DNA from: Candidatus Melainabacteria bacterium
GTDB taxonomy: Bacteria; Cyanobacteriota; Vampirovibrionia; Vampirovibrionales; Vampirovibrionaceae
Length of the DNA: 64,000 bases
Assembly: GCA_902168245.1 (NCBI GenBank)
Contig: CABHPA010000096.1
Location: 1-64,000 of the forward strand
Reading direction: 5' to 3'
A program made the translations under genes and the position numbers. Each line of letters starts with the position of its first letter. Within the stretch, counting starts at the first letter, position 1. The notes beneath the pieces were generated by a model. That model made no database searches, was not told the origin of the DNA, and saw nothing but the letters and a program-made list of their open reading frames with translations. Positions 24,922 through 33,506 of this stretch are shown here, piece by piece.

Positions 24922-25631
24922 ACGCCCCGACAGCCACCCGATTCGGACGACTGGCGTTATCAGTCGCCTGTGGATTGCTGGGTGGGCTGATCTGCCTAGG
25001 AGCCTTGCCAAGCTCGGCGCAGGAGCTGGATACGGACTACCTGCCCAAAAGCCTGACCAGCGGCAAGGCGAAAGCCACGGTGCGCTTGCCCCAGAGTTCG
25101 CAAATCGATCCCCAAACCCAAACTGCCCCCAATATTCAGTCCGGCCCCGCCATGCGGGCGCCCTTAACCGCCACGGTCTCCAAAACCCTGTACCTGCCCC
25201 CGGCCATGTACGGCCAATGGAGCGTGACCGGCACCCTGATTGAAACCAACGTGCCGGATACCTACCCGGTGTCCAATAACATCTGGATTCTGGAGCGACA
25301 GGGGGAGCGGGTCTACGTCAGCAACCCGGAAAACGGGGCCACCGCCTCCATAGACGTCAAGGCCGCCCAGGGCAATACGGCCACCTTTTTAAAACGGGAT
25401 CAACTGGGCCGCATGACGTTGTCGGAAACCGTGACCATTACCCTCGACGGCGACAGCTTCAGCGGGCAGAACATGAAAAAACTGGAATATTTTCGGGACG
25501 GCAAGCTGGTGAAAACCCAGTACGCCTTGTTCCACCTGAACGGGACGCGAATCAGCGGCGCGCGCAGCCGTTTCAAGCCGGAAACGGGAGATAGCGGGCC
25601 GGACATCCAGATTGAGGAAGTGAAGCGTTAG
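24918..25631 (+). CDS. Exported protein of unknown function
   Basis: 237-residue protein with a clear signal peptide: basic start, hydrophobic core ALSVACGLLGGLICLGAL and a probable cleavage after SSAQ near residue 35. A Pro/Gln/Thr-rich stretch follows. Then comes a domain with alternating strands (MYGQWSVTGTLIETN, ERVYVSNPENG, FHLNGTRISGARSRF), probably beta-sandwich or barrel-like. No enzyme motif is visible. The start is GTG at 24918 inside the acylphosphatase stop, a coupling that favours this start. Confidence 0.75.
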   Translation: MNAPTATRFGRLALSVACGLLGGLICLGALPSSAQELDTDYLPKSLTSGKAKATVRLPQSSQIDPQTQTAPNIQSGPAMRAPLTATVSKTLYLPPAMYGQWSVTGTLIETNVPDTYPVSNNIWILERQGERVYVSNPENGATASIDVKAAQGNTATFLKRDQLGRMTLSETVTITLDGDSFSGQNMKKLEYFRDGKLVKTQYALFHLNGTRISGARSRFKPETGDSGPDIQIEEVKR

Positions 25632-25850
25632 CATTTAAACGCGAATTGAATACGCGTTGGGGAAGGCTCGTTTTTGCGTGGATTGCACGGGGATGGATGT
25701 GCCTGTTTTGGGGTTTTCAATCGGATTATGAACTTTTTTTAAAATTCAGGCGCCGGATGGTTCAGGTTTTCCGCATGGCGGCCGATAAAGCGAATGTAAG
25801 CGATAACGCGTTTTTATCGAATCATCGTTCGGAGACGAAGAAGGCATACG

Positions 25851-26240
25851 ATGCAGCAGTTGAGACAGTTCGATCCAAGACGCCCTGCACGGGGCAATGC
25901 CCTGATGGAATACGCCGTGCCAGCTTGTCTTATCCTGTTTTCGGCGGGCGTAATGCTGACCGTGACCGACGCCACCGGCATTATGGGCGAATATTTCATG
26001 TCCGCCAGCGGCCACACCAAGTCCGATCTCAGCGGCACCACCTTTAAAACCAACGGCCTGGCCGCAACCGCCTATGGCGACACCGGCAACGGGCTGGAAG
26101 GCTTCACCAGTTTCGCCTCCGTGACGGATGGCGGTGGGGCGGCCACCGGCGAAAGCGCGGGTGGTCTATTCTATTCCGGCAACGTGACCCGTACGGGCGG
26201 GCGGCAAAGCGCTTCCACCACGGAAGCCCTGTTTCCCTGA
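25851..26240 (+). CDS. Flp/TadE-type pilin-like protein
   Basis: 129-residue protein with a class III prepilin-type signal: G15-NALM-E20-Y21 followed by a hydrophobic helix (VPACLILFSAGVMLTV). In Flp and TadE/F pilins the TadV/CpaA peptidase cuts after this Gly and Glu5/Tyr6 follow. The rest is Gly, Thr and Ser-rich, as in minor pilins. GAAGAAGG six bases before the ATG fixes the start. It begins a run of three related genes (25851-27792). The Tad machinery (CpaF ATPase, TadB/C, secretin) is not in the window. Confidence 0.72.
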   Translation: MQQLRQFDPRRPARGNALMEYAVPACLILFSAGVMLTVTDATGIMGEYFMSASGHTKSDLSGTTFKTNGLAATAYGDTGNGLEGFTSFASVTDGGGAATGESAGGLFYSGNVTRTGGRQSASTTEALFP

Positions 26241-26253
26241 TCTGACACGCACC

Positions 26254-26778
26254 ATGAAACCCAAGGAGCCAATGAAGCATTTGAACGGTCAACCGATGAA
26301 CGTAACGCCAGCCAATCATCCGCCCCAGGGGCAATCCCTGGTGGAATTTGTGCTGGTGATGCCCATTCTGGTGCTGTTGCTGGTAGGCGGTTTCAGCATG
26401 GGGCTGGGGGCTTACCAGGCGCATCTGGCTTCCGATGCGGTGCAGATGCCCGCCATGCAGAAACTGGCCTTGAGTAACATCACCGGGGCGGTGGATGGCG
26501 GCGCGCTGGCGGGCTACATGAACAGCGGGGGAATCCAGGCCAATTTAAGCACCGGCGCCATGATTGACAGCGCCAGCGTGGTGAACAGCGACACCTACAC
26601 CAGCGTGGTGGTGGGTTCCAAAACGTATCAGTCTGTGGCGAGTTTTATCCCCGGCTTTACCATTACGGTGGGCGAGGCCATGAACCGCAACCTGCTGGAG
26701 GCTGCCAACGCCGGGGCACAGGTGCGTCCGGCTACCACGCCCTGGGTGCCGGGCGGTACCCCAAACCCGCCGCCATAA
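26254..26778 (+). CDS. TadE-like pseudopilin
   Basis: Contains PQG-QSLVEF followed by a strong hydrophobic segment (VLVMPILVLLLVGGFSMGLGAY), the G-xxxx-E-F pattern of TadE/TadF pseudopilins. The remaining 120 residues are small-residue-rich and probably exposed. Starts at 26254, 26272 and 26296 are all ATG in frame. AAGGAG sits only three bases before 26272, and the shortest form would place the Gly at residue 12, nearer the usual position, so the start is uncertain. It follows the first pilin-like gene by 13 bases and is probably in the same operon. Confidence 0.7.
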   Translation: MKPKEPMKHLNGQPMNVTPANHPPQGQSLVEFVLVMPILVLLLVGGFSMGLGAYQAHLASDAVQMPAMQKLALSNITGAVDGGALAGYMNSGGIQANLSTGAMIDSASVVNSDTYTSVVVGSKTYQSVASFIPGFTITVGEAMNRNLLEAANAGAQVRPATTPWVPGGTPNPPP

Positions 26779-26829
26779 GCGCCTGAATTCTATCCATTAG
26801 CCCCTTAACATAGCCAGAAGGAAAGTCCT

Positions 26830-27792
26830 TTGTCGCACCCCATGCCCAATCCAGCCGAAACCAAAAGGCCAGCAACCGGCCTCAAGCGCCGCCGCAAAAG
26901 CATGGGCGCAAACCTGGCCATTCTGTGCGCCATGGCGGTGATGATCATCGCGTTCATGGGGATTTCCATTTACACCGGCTTGCAGGCGTTTATTGAGGGC
27001 GACTTGCAACGCGCCAGCATGAACGCGGCGATGGCCGGGGCCGCCGCCTATTACGGCAAAACGGACGGCACCGGCAAACCCACCCCCGATTCCGCCGGGG
27101 CGCAAACGATAGCCACCAACACGTTTAACGCCATCGTCAGCAACAGTTCCCTGAACGGTTTTGGCGCGACCGCCACCATCAGCAGCAGCGATAACAACGA
27201 CAGCATTACCGTCACCGGGAAAGCTTCCATTCCCACTGCGTTTCTGGCCCCCATCGGCATTAACCAGATTGAGACCAACGCCAAGTCCACCGCCCGCGCC
27301 TTGCGCTACGAACCCACCCAGTTTACCGGCCCCTTGAGAATCCAGCCGGTGGCGGGCAACATCGGTTCTTATTCCAGGATTATCAAGCTGGCCTTCCCGC
27401 TAGTGGACGGGCCGGGCAGCGATTTGTACATTGAGGAGCCGCCGGATTCCCAGCAAGGCTATGTGGTGGAAGCCTGCAACGATACCGAATGCTACAACCT
27501 GGTGCCTGGGGCTACTAAGGTGGGTTCCAGCCAGATTTTGACCGTGAACGGCATGCAGGTGATTTACGGCACGGCCATTATCGATATGGCCAAAGCCGGG
27601 GTGCGCAAGGCCAATAGAATTCGTATCACCCACTGTAACCAGTTCGATTATTACAACGCGGGCGCGGGGCCAACGCCCACCCCTGCCGGGACGCCCCTGA
27701 CCATCCAACGCATCATGCTCTTTGGTTACGCCAGCGCCTGCGTGGACGATAAAACCTGCGCTATCCCTGCCGGGTTTGCCCCAGTGGAATAA
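26830..27792 (+). CDS. TadG-like protein
   Basis: 320-residue protein with the architecture of TadG: a basic start, one transmembrane helix at about residues 26-50 (GANLAILCAMAVMIIAFMG), then LQRASMNAAMAGAAAYY, matching the conserved Ala-rich helix after the TadG anchor. The outer part (residues 75-320) is Ser/Thr/Asn-rich with a C-terminal cysteine set (EACNDTECYN, THCNQF, ASACVDDKTCA). AAGGAAAG lies five bases before a TTG at 26830, while the ATG at 26842 is 18 bases away, so the TTG start is preferred. It is the third gene of the pilin-like cluster. Confidence 0.7.
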   Translation: MSHPMPNPAETKRPATGLKRRRKSMGANLAILCAMAVMIIAFMGISIYTGLQAFIEGDLQRASMNAAMAGAAAYYGKTDGTGKPTPDSAGAQTIATNTFNAIVSNSSLNGFGATATISSSDNNDSITVTGKASIPTAFLAPIGINQIETNAKSTARALRYEPTQFTGPLRIQPVAGNIGSYSRIIKLAFPLVDGPGSDLYIEEPPDSQQGYVVEACNDTECYNLVPGATKVGSSQILTVNGMQVIYGTAIIDMAKAGVRKANRIRITHCNQFDYYNAGAGPTPTPAGTPLTIQRIMLFGYASACVDDKTCAIPAGFAPVE

Positions 27793-27871
27793 GCCAAGCC
27801 TGCACCCCTGCGATTTGACCCGTGCCCTTAATCAATCCGCCCCTTGCCCGTACCAGTAGCGAAGATGGTGT

Positions 27872-28102
27872 TTAACTGAGCGTGGAATCGACGTAGAAAA
27901 TTTCCGAGGACAGGATGTAATCTTTAAAAACCCGCCGGTGCGAAGCCTGCCCGGCCATGAACTTTTTGCCTGCCGCTTGCAGCAGGGCGGCGTTATCCAC
28001 GCTGGAAAGCTGTTTGCGCTCGTCAATCACCACGTTGAGAATCTCAGATGTCATTGGCATCCCATCCTTGCTAATCGGAACCACTTCCATAACGCTTTTC
28101 AT
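27872..28102 (-). CDS. Hypothetical small protein, 76 aa
   Basis: Short soluble protein with no recognised family. The visible segments are DGMPMTSEILNVVIDERKQ and AALLQAAGKKFMAGQASHRRVFKDYI, mostly helical. Three ATG codons compete for the start (28150, 28102 and 28090). None has a good ribosome binding site, and 28102 is a compromise. It lies 77 bases downstream of miaA on the same strand and could be the last gene of that unit. Confidence 0.45.
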   Translation of the reverse strand: MKSVMEVVPISKDGMPMTSEILNVVIDERKQLSSVDNAALLQAAGKKFMAGQASHRRVFKDYILSSEIFYVDSTLS

Positions 28103-28180
28103 AGCTAGAGAAACGAAAAACCCCTTCGAAAATTGCGACGAGTGTCGCATTGCTGTGCGGAAATGTTTACATTTCGCAAC

Positions 28181-29158
28181 TCAGCCGGAATTTGATGATC
28201 CTGTTATACGGGTTTTTACGAGATTTCGCAATTGTTCGCCGGAGAGGCTATCGCAAGGCAGCCATTGCACATTCGGGTTCCGCCGGAACCATGTCATCTG
28301 CCGTCGCGCGTACTGGTGAATGTTAATGCGTATCTGCTCCAGCGCGTTTTCCAGAGAACGTTTTCCCAACACCACTTCCACCAGTTCGGGGTAGCCATGA
28401 GCCACGCCCAGCGCATGCGCCTGCGGGCCGTAGGCATGCACCAGTGCTTCCACTTCCGCCAGCCAGCCCTGTTCCATCATGATCTCAATCCGGCGATCGA
28501 TTCGGCTGCGCAGTAAATCCCGGTCTTCATACATCAGCCCGAACCACAGCACATCCAGCCCCTTGCCTTCGCTGCGGCGGGGCACCGGCTGGCCGGTAGC
28601 CTCGATAATTTCCAGCGCCCGAATAATCCGCACCCGGTCGTTGGGGTGCAAATCCTCCGCCCGGCGGGGATCTTTCTCCCTCAGCAGGGCGTACAGGGCA
28701 TCCGCTCCCTGCCTTTCCGCCAGTTCCGCCATGGTCGCCCGGAATGACTCATTGGGCGGCACATCCGGAATAAAGTCGGCTTGTAGAAGCGCCTTTAAAT
28801 AGAACCCGGTACCGCCCGCCACCATCGGGATTTTGTTGGCCTGCCACAAGGTTTGCAGGCAGGCGTTGGCCTGCTCCTGGTAAGCCACGGCGCTGAACGG
28901 CTCATCCGGCTCGGCCACGTCGATCATGTGGTGGGCAACGCCCCGCTTCTCTTCCTCGGTGGGCTTGGCGGTGCCAATATCCAGCTTTCGGTATAGCACC
29001 TGGGAATCGGCGGAAATCACCTCGGTATCCAGCCAGCGGGCAATTTCCACGGCCAGGGCGGTTTTGCCGGTGGCGGTGGGGCCGATGATTGCGATTACTT
29101 TTGGCGCAATCGCTTCGGGCGCATTCGGTTCGGTGGATGGGTGGGCGTGGTTTGTCAT
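28181..29158 (-). CDS. miaA: tRNA dimethylallyltransferase
   Basis: Adds a dimethylallyl group to A37 of tRNAs reading codons that begin with U, the first step to ms2i6A. The P-loop is GPTATGKTALAVE near residue 26. The substrate-binding motif SADSQVLYRKLDIGTAKPT and the catalytic-site segment MVAGGTGFYLKALL are intact, and the C-terminal RRQMTWFRRNPNVQWL is typical. It lies 44 bases after a multi-helix membrane protein on the same strand. Confidence 0.95.
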   Translation of the reverse strand: MTNHAHPSTEPNAPEAIAPKVIAIIGPTATGKTALAVEIARWLDTEVISADSQVLYRKLDIGTAKPTEEEKRGVAHHMIDVAEPDEPFSAVAYQEQANACLQTLWQANKIPMVAGGTGFYLKALLQADFIPDVPPNESFRATMAELAERQGADALYALLREKDPRRAEDLHPNDRVRIIRALEIIEATGQPVPRRSEGKGLDVLWFGLMYEDRDLLRSRIDRRIEIMMEQGWLAEVEALVHAYGPQAHALGVAHGYPELVEVVLGKRSLENALEQIRINIHQYARRQMTWFRRNPNVQWLPCDSLSGEQLRNLVKTRITGSSNSG

Positions 29159-29202
29159 CTGGCTGGATCGGATTGGGATTGAATGGGCTGTTAGGGGGCG
29201 GG

Positions 29203-30105
29203 TTAGGCCAAGGGTGGTTTTTCCAGGCTGTCTTCCGGGTTATCATCCGGCGTTTCCACCGGCTTGCCCACTGCATGGTACGCGTACACGAATGTGACGA
29301 TCACCATGTACACCAGGGCCAGCAGCATCAGCATCTGCAACAGCAGGAAAATAATGGGGCTGACCAGCAGGGACAACCCGGTGAGTATATACAGCGTGAT
29401 TCCGCTGGCTAAAAAGCCGCCGCCCAAGGTCAGCATGCACAGCGGGTCTTTCACGTATTGCAGGCAGGCCCGCCAGTAGGCCGTAAGCGAATTATTGCGG
29501 TAATACACTACAAACGCGGGCCACAGCATAAACAATAGGGAGAAACAGGCGAATGTCAGCATACAGGCCATAATGGCCAGGAACATTTCCCCCATGCTCA
29601 GGTTCTGGGCGAAGCTGAGGCTTTGCAGGGCCGCTTCCCGCTGCTCCAGCTCCAGTTGGAACAACCGGGCCAGCAATTCACGATTCTGGCCCCACAAGGG
29701 CTGAATGGCCGCGAACATCAGCACGATGGCCGTGCCTTGAATGAGAAATCCCCCGGCGATATTGGGAAAATGCCGCGTGATGCCCGGAAAAAACTCCCGG
29801 TACAGGGTAAAGGCTTCCATGGGGTTCGCTTCGCGAATGGCCTGTTCGCGTGGCTTGCTTAAAAAACGGGTGCAGGCGGTAGCCACCATGTTCAGCCAAC
29901 CGGCGGCAATGCCCGCCAGCAGTAGCAGCACCGCCACAAACAGTAACAGCCAGCGCAGTTCCCATGTCGGTAACATGACGCCCTGTAAAATGGTTTCAAA
30001 CAAAAACAGGCCGAAGAGAAAAATATAGATAAGTGTAAAGTTTCGTGACCAGATGATCAGGCTGTCTGTCAGCACGGTGAAAAGCAGTCGCATAGGGCAA
30101 AGCAT
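29203..30105 (-). CDS. Polytopic inner-membrane protein
   Basis: 300-residue protein with about six hydrophobic segments: near residues 20-38, 48-75, 118-135, 172-200, 225-250 and 255-278. A soluble C-terminal tail is acidic and Pro-rich (ETPDDNPEDSLEKPPLA). The overall layout, including a cytoplasmic loop after the second helix (SKPREQAIREANPMEAF), resembles uncharacterised DUF975/glycerophosphoryl-type membrane domains, but no motif identifies it. Two ATG codons (30105 and 30093) are possible starts. It is probably co-transcribed with miaA. Confidence 0.7.
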   Translation of the reverse strand: MLCPMRLLFTVLTDSLIIWSRNFTLIYIFLFGLFLFETILQGVMLPTWELRWLLLFVAVLLLLAGIAAGWLNMVATACTRFLSKPREQAIREANPMEAFTLYREFFPGITRHFPNIAGGFLIQGTAIVLMFAAIQPLWGQNRELLARLFQLELEQREAALQSLSFAQNLSMGEMFLAIMACMLTFACFSLLFMLWPAFVVYYRNNSLTAYWRACLQYVKDPLCMLTLGGGFLASGITLYILTGLSLLVSPIIFLLLQMLMLLALVYMVIVTFVYAYHAVGKPVETPDDNPEDSLEKPPLA

Positions 30106-30192
30106 AGCATCAACCCGTCGCTTCAGAAAGAGTAAATGTGTTCATCCCCCATTTGGGGAATAGCAATCCCTGTTTTTAAAAATATAATTGAG

Positions 30193-30218
30193 ATGACTTC
30201 ATTGGAAAAGGAAGTCAT
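30193..30218. promoter_or_regulatory. Inverted repeat in divergent promoter region
   Basis: ATGACTTC (30193-30200) and GAAGTCAT (30211-30218) form a perfect 8-bp inverted repeat with a 10-base spacer. It lies between the membrane-protein gene (start 30105) and the pentapeptide gene (start 30369). It could be an operator or a short RNA hairpin. No T-run follows. Confidence 0.3.
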
Positions 30219-30368
30219 ATAACTCGTACTTTTGACGCTTTTACGCTTTATTTTTCATGGAATCAAGAGCGGGACAGATCCCCAGGGGGTAACTTGGGAT
30301 GTTCGGTTATATTTGAAGTTGAGTTGAGTATTTGAATTTGTATAAGTAGAACTTGAGGGAATTCAGGC

Positions 30369-30854
30369 ATGTTACAGACGCCAAGACCACCAAAGAAGTG
30401 CCGTCCGCCGTTGGCCAAACCCATGGCGCCGGATTTATCGGGCAACCGGGGCAGACAATATATTCCCTACCCGTCGCTCCCGGCCAAATATTCTGGCATG
30501 CCGAATTTTATGCATTACTGTATCGGGCCGGGCGCGGATTTGCAGGGGGCCGACCTCTCCAACGCCGATTTGCGCTGGAGTAACTTCCGCAGCGCTAACC
30601 TGAAACGGGCCAAGCTGAAAGGATCGGTTTTGTGGGGGGCCATTCTTACCAACGCCGACCTGCACGAGGCCGATTTGAGCCATGCCGACTTTACCGGCGT
30701 GGACTTGGTGGGCGCCAACCTGACCGCTGCCGATGTGGAAGGCACCTGCTTTTTAGGCGCTCGCTACAGCAAGGCCACCAAATTCCCCAAAAAATTCGGC
30801 GACCCGGATCGCAAGGGCATGGTCAGCCTCAACGAGTCCATGCAGCTTAGCTAA
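30369..30854 (+). CDS. Pentapeptide-repeat protein
   Basis: 161 residues. The first 50 are basic and Pro-rich. Residues about 54-125 hold roughly 14 consecutive A(D/N)LXX pentapeptides (ADLQGADLSNADLRWSNFRS and on), predicting a right-handed beta-helix of three to four turns. Such proteins often act as scaffolds, and some mimic DNA to inhibit gyrase, but this one is short for that role. GAGGGA precedes the ATG. The N-terminus MLQTPRPP echoes that of the PDZ protein (MLQTPRHIPP). Confidence 0.85.
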   Translation: MLQTPRPPKKCRPPLAKPMAPDLSGNRGRQYIPYPSLPAKYSGMPNFMHYCIGPGADLQGADLSNADLRWSNFRSANLKRAKLKGSVLWGAILTNADLHEADLSHADFTGVDLVGANLTAADVEGTCFLGARYSKATKFPKKFGDPDRKGMVSLNESMQLS

Positions 30855-30890
30855 GCCGCACAGTTAAACCGCAAACAGGAACCGATACGG

Positions 30891-30920
30891 AAGGGCAAGG
30901 CACATCAGGCCTCGCCCTTT
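30891..30920 (+). terminator. Probable terminator after pentapeptide gene
   Basis: AAGGGCAAGGC and GCCTCGCCCTT pair with one mismatch around a short loop, followed by a weak T-rich stretch (TTTCTGCATTT). It is 36 bases past the stop codon and before frr. Confidence 0.55.
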
Positions 30921-31007
30921 CTGCATTTCAGGGGAGTTGTTGTCTGTAATGCGGGGTTGGATTAAGATATGGGCATAGTCAAACGTTAACGTGGGGAGCA
31001 CCTTTAA

Positions 31008-31568
31008 ATGTCGGCTGACGATATCCTGTTAATGACAGAAGAGAAAATGAAGAAGGCGATTGCCTCCGTCCAGTACGAGATGGGTGCAATCCGCACCGGG
31101 CGGGCCAACCCGCTGATTCTGGATCGGGTCAGCGTGGATTACTACGGCACACCCACCCCGGTTCGGCAAATGGCCAACGTGTCCGTGCAGGAAGGGCAAA
31201 CCCTGGTGATTCAGCCTTACGACAAAGGCATGCTGGGCGAGATTGAAAAGGCCATCTCCAAGTCCGACATTAGCCTGCCGGTGAACAACGACGGGGCGGT
31301 GCTTCGCCTGAACGTGCCTGCGCTGAACGAGGAGCGCCGCAAAGAACTGGTGAAGATGGTGAAAAAAATCGGCGAAGAGGGCAAAATCGCCATTCGCAAC
31401 ATTCGCCGGGACGCTACTAGTGACGTTGAAAAGCTGAAAAAGAGCGAAAACCTTTCCGAGGACGAGGTGAAGCTGGGCCAGGACAAAATCCAGAAGCTGA
31501 CTGACAAGTACACCGCCCAACTGGATCAACTCGTGGGCGAAAAAGAAAAAGAAGTGATGGAGGTGTAG
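31008..31568 (+). CDS. frr: Ribosome recycling factor
   Basis: Splits post-termination ribosomes together with EF-G. The 186-residue length and all signatures fit: VQYEMGAIRTGRANPLILDRV, YYGTPTPVRQMANVSVQEGQTLVIQPYD, LNVPALNEERRKELVK and the long C-terminal helix hairpin. GGGGAG lies nine bases before the ATG. It is the first gene of frr-cdsA-rnc on the plus strand. In many bacteria frr is preceded by pyrH; here it is preceded by an unrelated gene. Confidence 0.97.
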   Translation: MSADDILLMTEEKMKKAIASVQYEMGAIRTGRANPLILDRVSVDYYGTPTPVRQMANVSVQEGQTLVIQPYDKGMLGEIEKAISKSDISLPVNNDGAVLRLNVPALNEERRKELVKMVKKIGEEGKIAIRNIRRDATSDVEKLKKSENLSEDEVKLGQDKIQKLTDKYTAQLDQLVGEKEKEVMEV

Positions 31569-31642
31569 CCATCCGTACGGAAGCTTCCGAACACCCCATC
31601 CAGCCCTCTCCCGGCCAATCCGGCCCCGGCGATAACCGTCCC

Positions 31643-32485
31643 GTGAAAAGGACGGCTTCCCGTGTGCAGATGGGGGTGGTGATCGCGGTGATCTTTTTCG
31701 GAGCGGCGGCTGTGGGCGGCTGGTTCTGGTCGGCGTTGGTGCTGGCCTCCATTTATTTTGGCAACCAGGAATTCAAGACCCTGATGGGGGCCATCGGCGT
31801 TAAGCCTTCCCAAATCATTATTTACGCCGCCACGATTGTGATGGTGCTGGCGGCCAGCCTGGATCAATCCCAGTGGCTGTCCCCCATCCTCACCATTTCC
31901 ATTATCGCCAGCTTTTTCCGGTTGTTGTTCCGCAGCCCACGGGCGCACATTGGTGATATTGGCGGGACGCTGATCGTAATTTTTTATATGGTGTACATGC
32001 CGGTCTATTACATTTTGTTAAGGCATTTGGGCTTGCAATATCTGGTACTCACCCTCAGCGTGATCAGCGCCTCCGATATTGCCGCCTATTACGTGGGCAA
32101 AGCCTTTGGCAAGCATCTGCTGTATCCGGAAATCAGTCCCAAGAAGACGCGAGAGGGCGCCATCGGCGGCCTGCTGGGCGGTGTGCTGCTGGGGGTTATT
32201 AACTGCCTGATCTGGCCGATGCCGCTGCATCATGTGATTATTTTAAGCGTGTTACTGGTAATTGTGGGGCAATTGGGCGATTTGACCGAGTCCATGATGA
32301 AGCGGGACGTGGGTTTAAAGGATTCGGGCATGTTGCTGGCCAGCCATGGGGGATTTTTGGATCGGGCGGACAGCTATATTTTTTCCGGCGCAGTTTGCTA
32401 CTATTATATATATTGGATCGTGCTTCGGCAGGGTTTGGCGCTGGACGTGATCCGATGGCTGGAACAGTTCCGTCTGGCTTTCTGA
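31643..32485 (+). CDS. cdsA: Phosphatidate cytidylyltransferase
   Basis: Makes CDP-diacylglycerol from CTP and phosphatidate in the inner membrane, feeding all phospholipid synthesis. About seven hydrophobic helices are visible. The CdsA signature occurs near the C-terminus as SMMKRDVGLKDSG then ASHGGFLDRADSY. The assigned start is GTG at 31643, 74 bases after frr, without a clear ribosome binding site. The frame stays open upstream but offers no better start. Confidence 0.92.
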   Translation: MKRTASRVQMGVVIAVIFFGAAAVGGWFWSALVLASIYFGNQEFKTLMGAIGVKPSQIIIYAATIVMVLAASLDQSQWLSPILTISIIASFFRLLFRSPRAHIGDIGGTLIVIFYMVYMPVYYILLRHLGLQYLVLTLSVISASDIAAYYVGKAFGKHLLYPEISPKKTREGAIGGLLGGVLLGVINCLIWPMPLHHVIILSVLLVIVGQLGDLTESMMKRDVGLKDSGMLLASHGGFLDRADSYIFSGAVCYYYIYWIVLRQGLALDVIRWLEQFRLAF

Positions 32486-32643
32486 ATAATTAGTTGAGAC
32501 TCGCCTCCTGCCGGGAGGCTCTGAACACAACGCGATACACGTTGCGAAAATTGCGAGAATGGACCAGAAATTTAAAAAAGACGCTGACAGCATCGTTTCT
32601 ATGGCTGCCATAGCCAGGCTAACAGAATAATCAGGCGAATAAC

Positions 32644-33369
32644 ATGATGGATAAAACTCGAAAACAACAGATTCTGGCGCTGCTGAAGTCCCTGAACGTC
32701 AAGCGCCCCAAGGATTACGATCTGTACGATCGTGCGCTGACCCACAGCTCGTATACCTACGAGAACAAGCTGTCTGCCTTCGACAACTACGAGCGGCTGG
32801 AATACCTGGGCGATGCCGTGCTGAAGCTGGTGGTGAGCGAATACCTGTTTGAACGCTTTCCGGAATATCGGGAAGGGGAGCTGACCAAGATTCGCGCCGT
32901 GGTGGTCAGCGACGCCAAGCTGGCCGAAATCGCCAAGGCGATTGGCCTGGGCGAATACATTGTGTTCGGCAGCAGCGAGGCCAAAAGCGGTGGGCGCAAG
33001 AAGGTTTCCAACCTGGCCTGCGCCTTTGAAGCGTTGCTGGGGGCCATGTACCTGGATGGCAAAATACTGGAAATTCGGGACATGATGTGCGAGCAACTGG
33101 AAACGTTCGTGACCGAAATTGACATGAGCAAGACCAAGGACAACTACAAGGCGGCCTTGCAAGAGCTGACCCAGGCCGATGGCGGCGTATTGCCCGTGTA
33201 CCGGACGGTTAAGGAATCCGGGCCGTCCCACAACCGCACGTTTCATATTGAGGTGTCAATTAACGGGGAGATGGTGGGCATCGGCATCGGCAAATCCAAG
33301 AAGGAAGCCCAGCAGCAGGCGGCCCGGCAAGCGTTGGCAGTGCTGAACGAGTTGAGCGAGGGCGAGTGA
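32644..33369 (+). CDS. rnc: Ribonuclease III
   Basis: Cleaves double-stranded RNA, including rRNA precursors. The catalytic domain has the signature ERLEYLGDAVLKL (E50, E53, D57) and NLACAFEALLGAMYLDG. The C-terminal dsRNA-binding domain (about 165-235) has GPSHNRTFHIEVSING and KSKKEAQQQAARQAL. One oddity is that the metal-ligand Asp of E. coli RNase III (D114, in an AD-x-x-E context) aligns with Cys (TGC) here, while the Glu three residues on is kept. Two adjacent ATG codons could start it. It lies 158 bases after cdsA. Confidence 0.94.
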   Translation: MMDKTRKQQILALLKSLNVKRPKDYDLYDRALTHSSYTYENKLSAFDNYERLEYLGDAVLKLVVSEYLFERFPEYREGELTKIRAVVVSDAKLAEIAKAIGLGEYIVFGSSEAKSGGRKKVSNLACAFEALLGAMYLDGKILEIRDMMCEQLETFVTEIDMSKTKDNYKAALQELTQADGGVLPVYRTVKESGPSHNRTFHIEVSINGEMVGIGIGKSKKEAQQQAARQALAVLNELSEGE

Positions 33370-33506
33370 GCGTCCGTTTATTGGGGGAGAGTGGATGGGA
33401 AACTGTGGGGGCTTACCGAGCAAACCTAGCCGTTCAGGGATACCCAAAGGCGTCTGCTTGAACTATAGTGCTGTTTAGGCCAGTTGTAGCGCTAGGAGGA
33501 TTGCCC

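Noticed and set aside
25646-26047. 133-codon frame overlapping the first pilin-like gene
   Set aside because: Its second half is the out-of-frame shadow of the pilin-like gene, which has a good ribosome binding site and a recognisable signal.
24318-30400. Shared MLQTPR start of the PDZ and pentapeptide proteins as a family signal
   Set aside because: Six residues in two proteins only, followed by different sequence and different cell location; probably coincidence.
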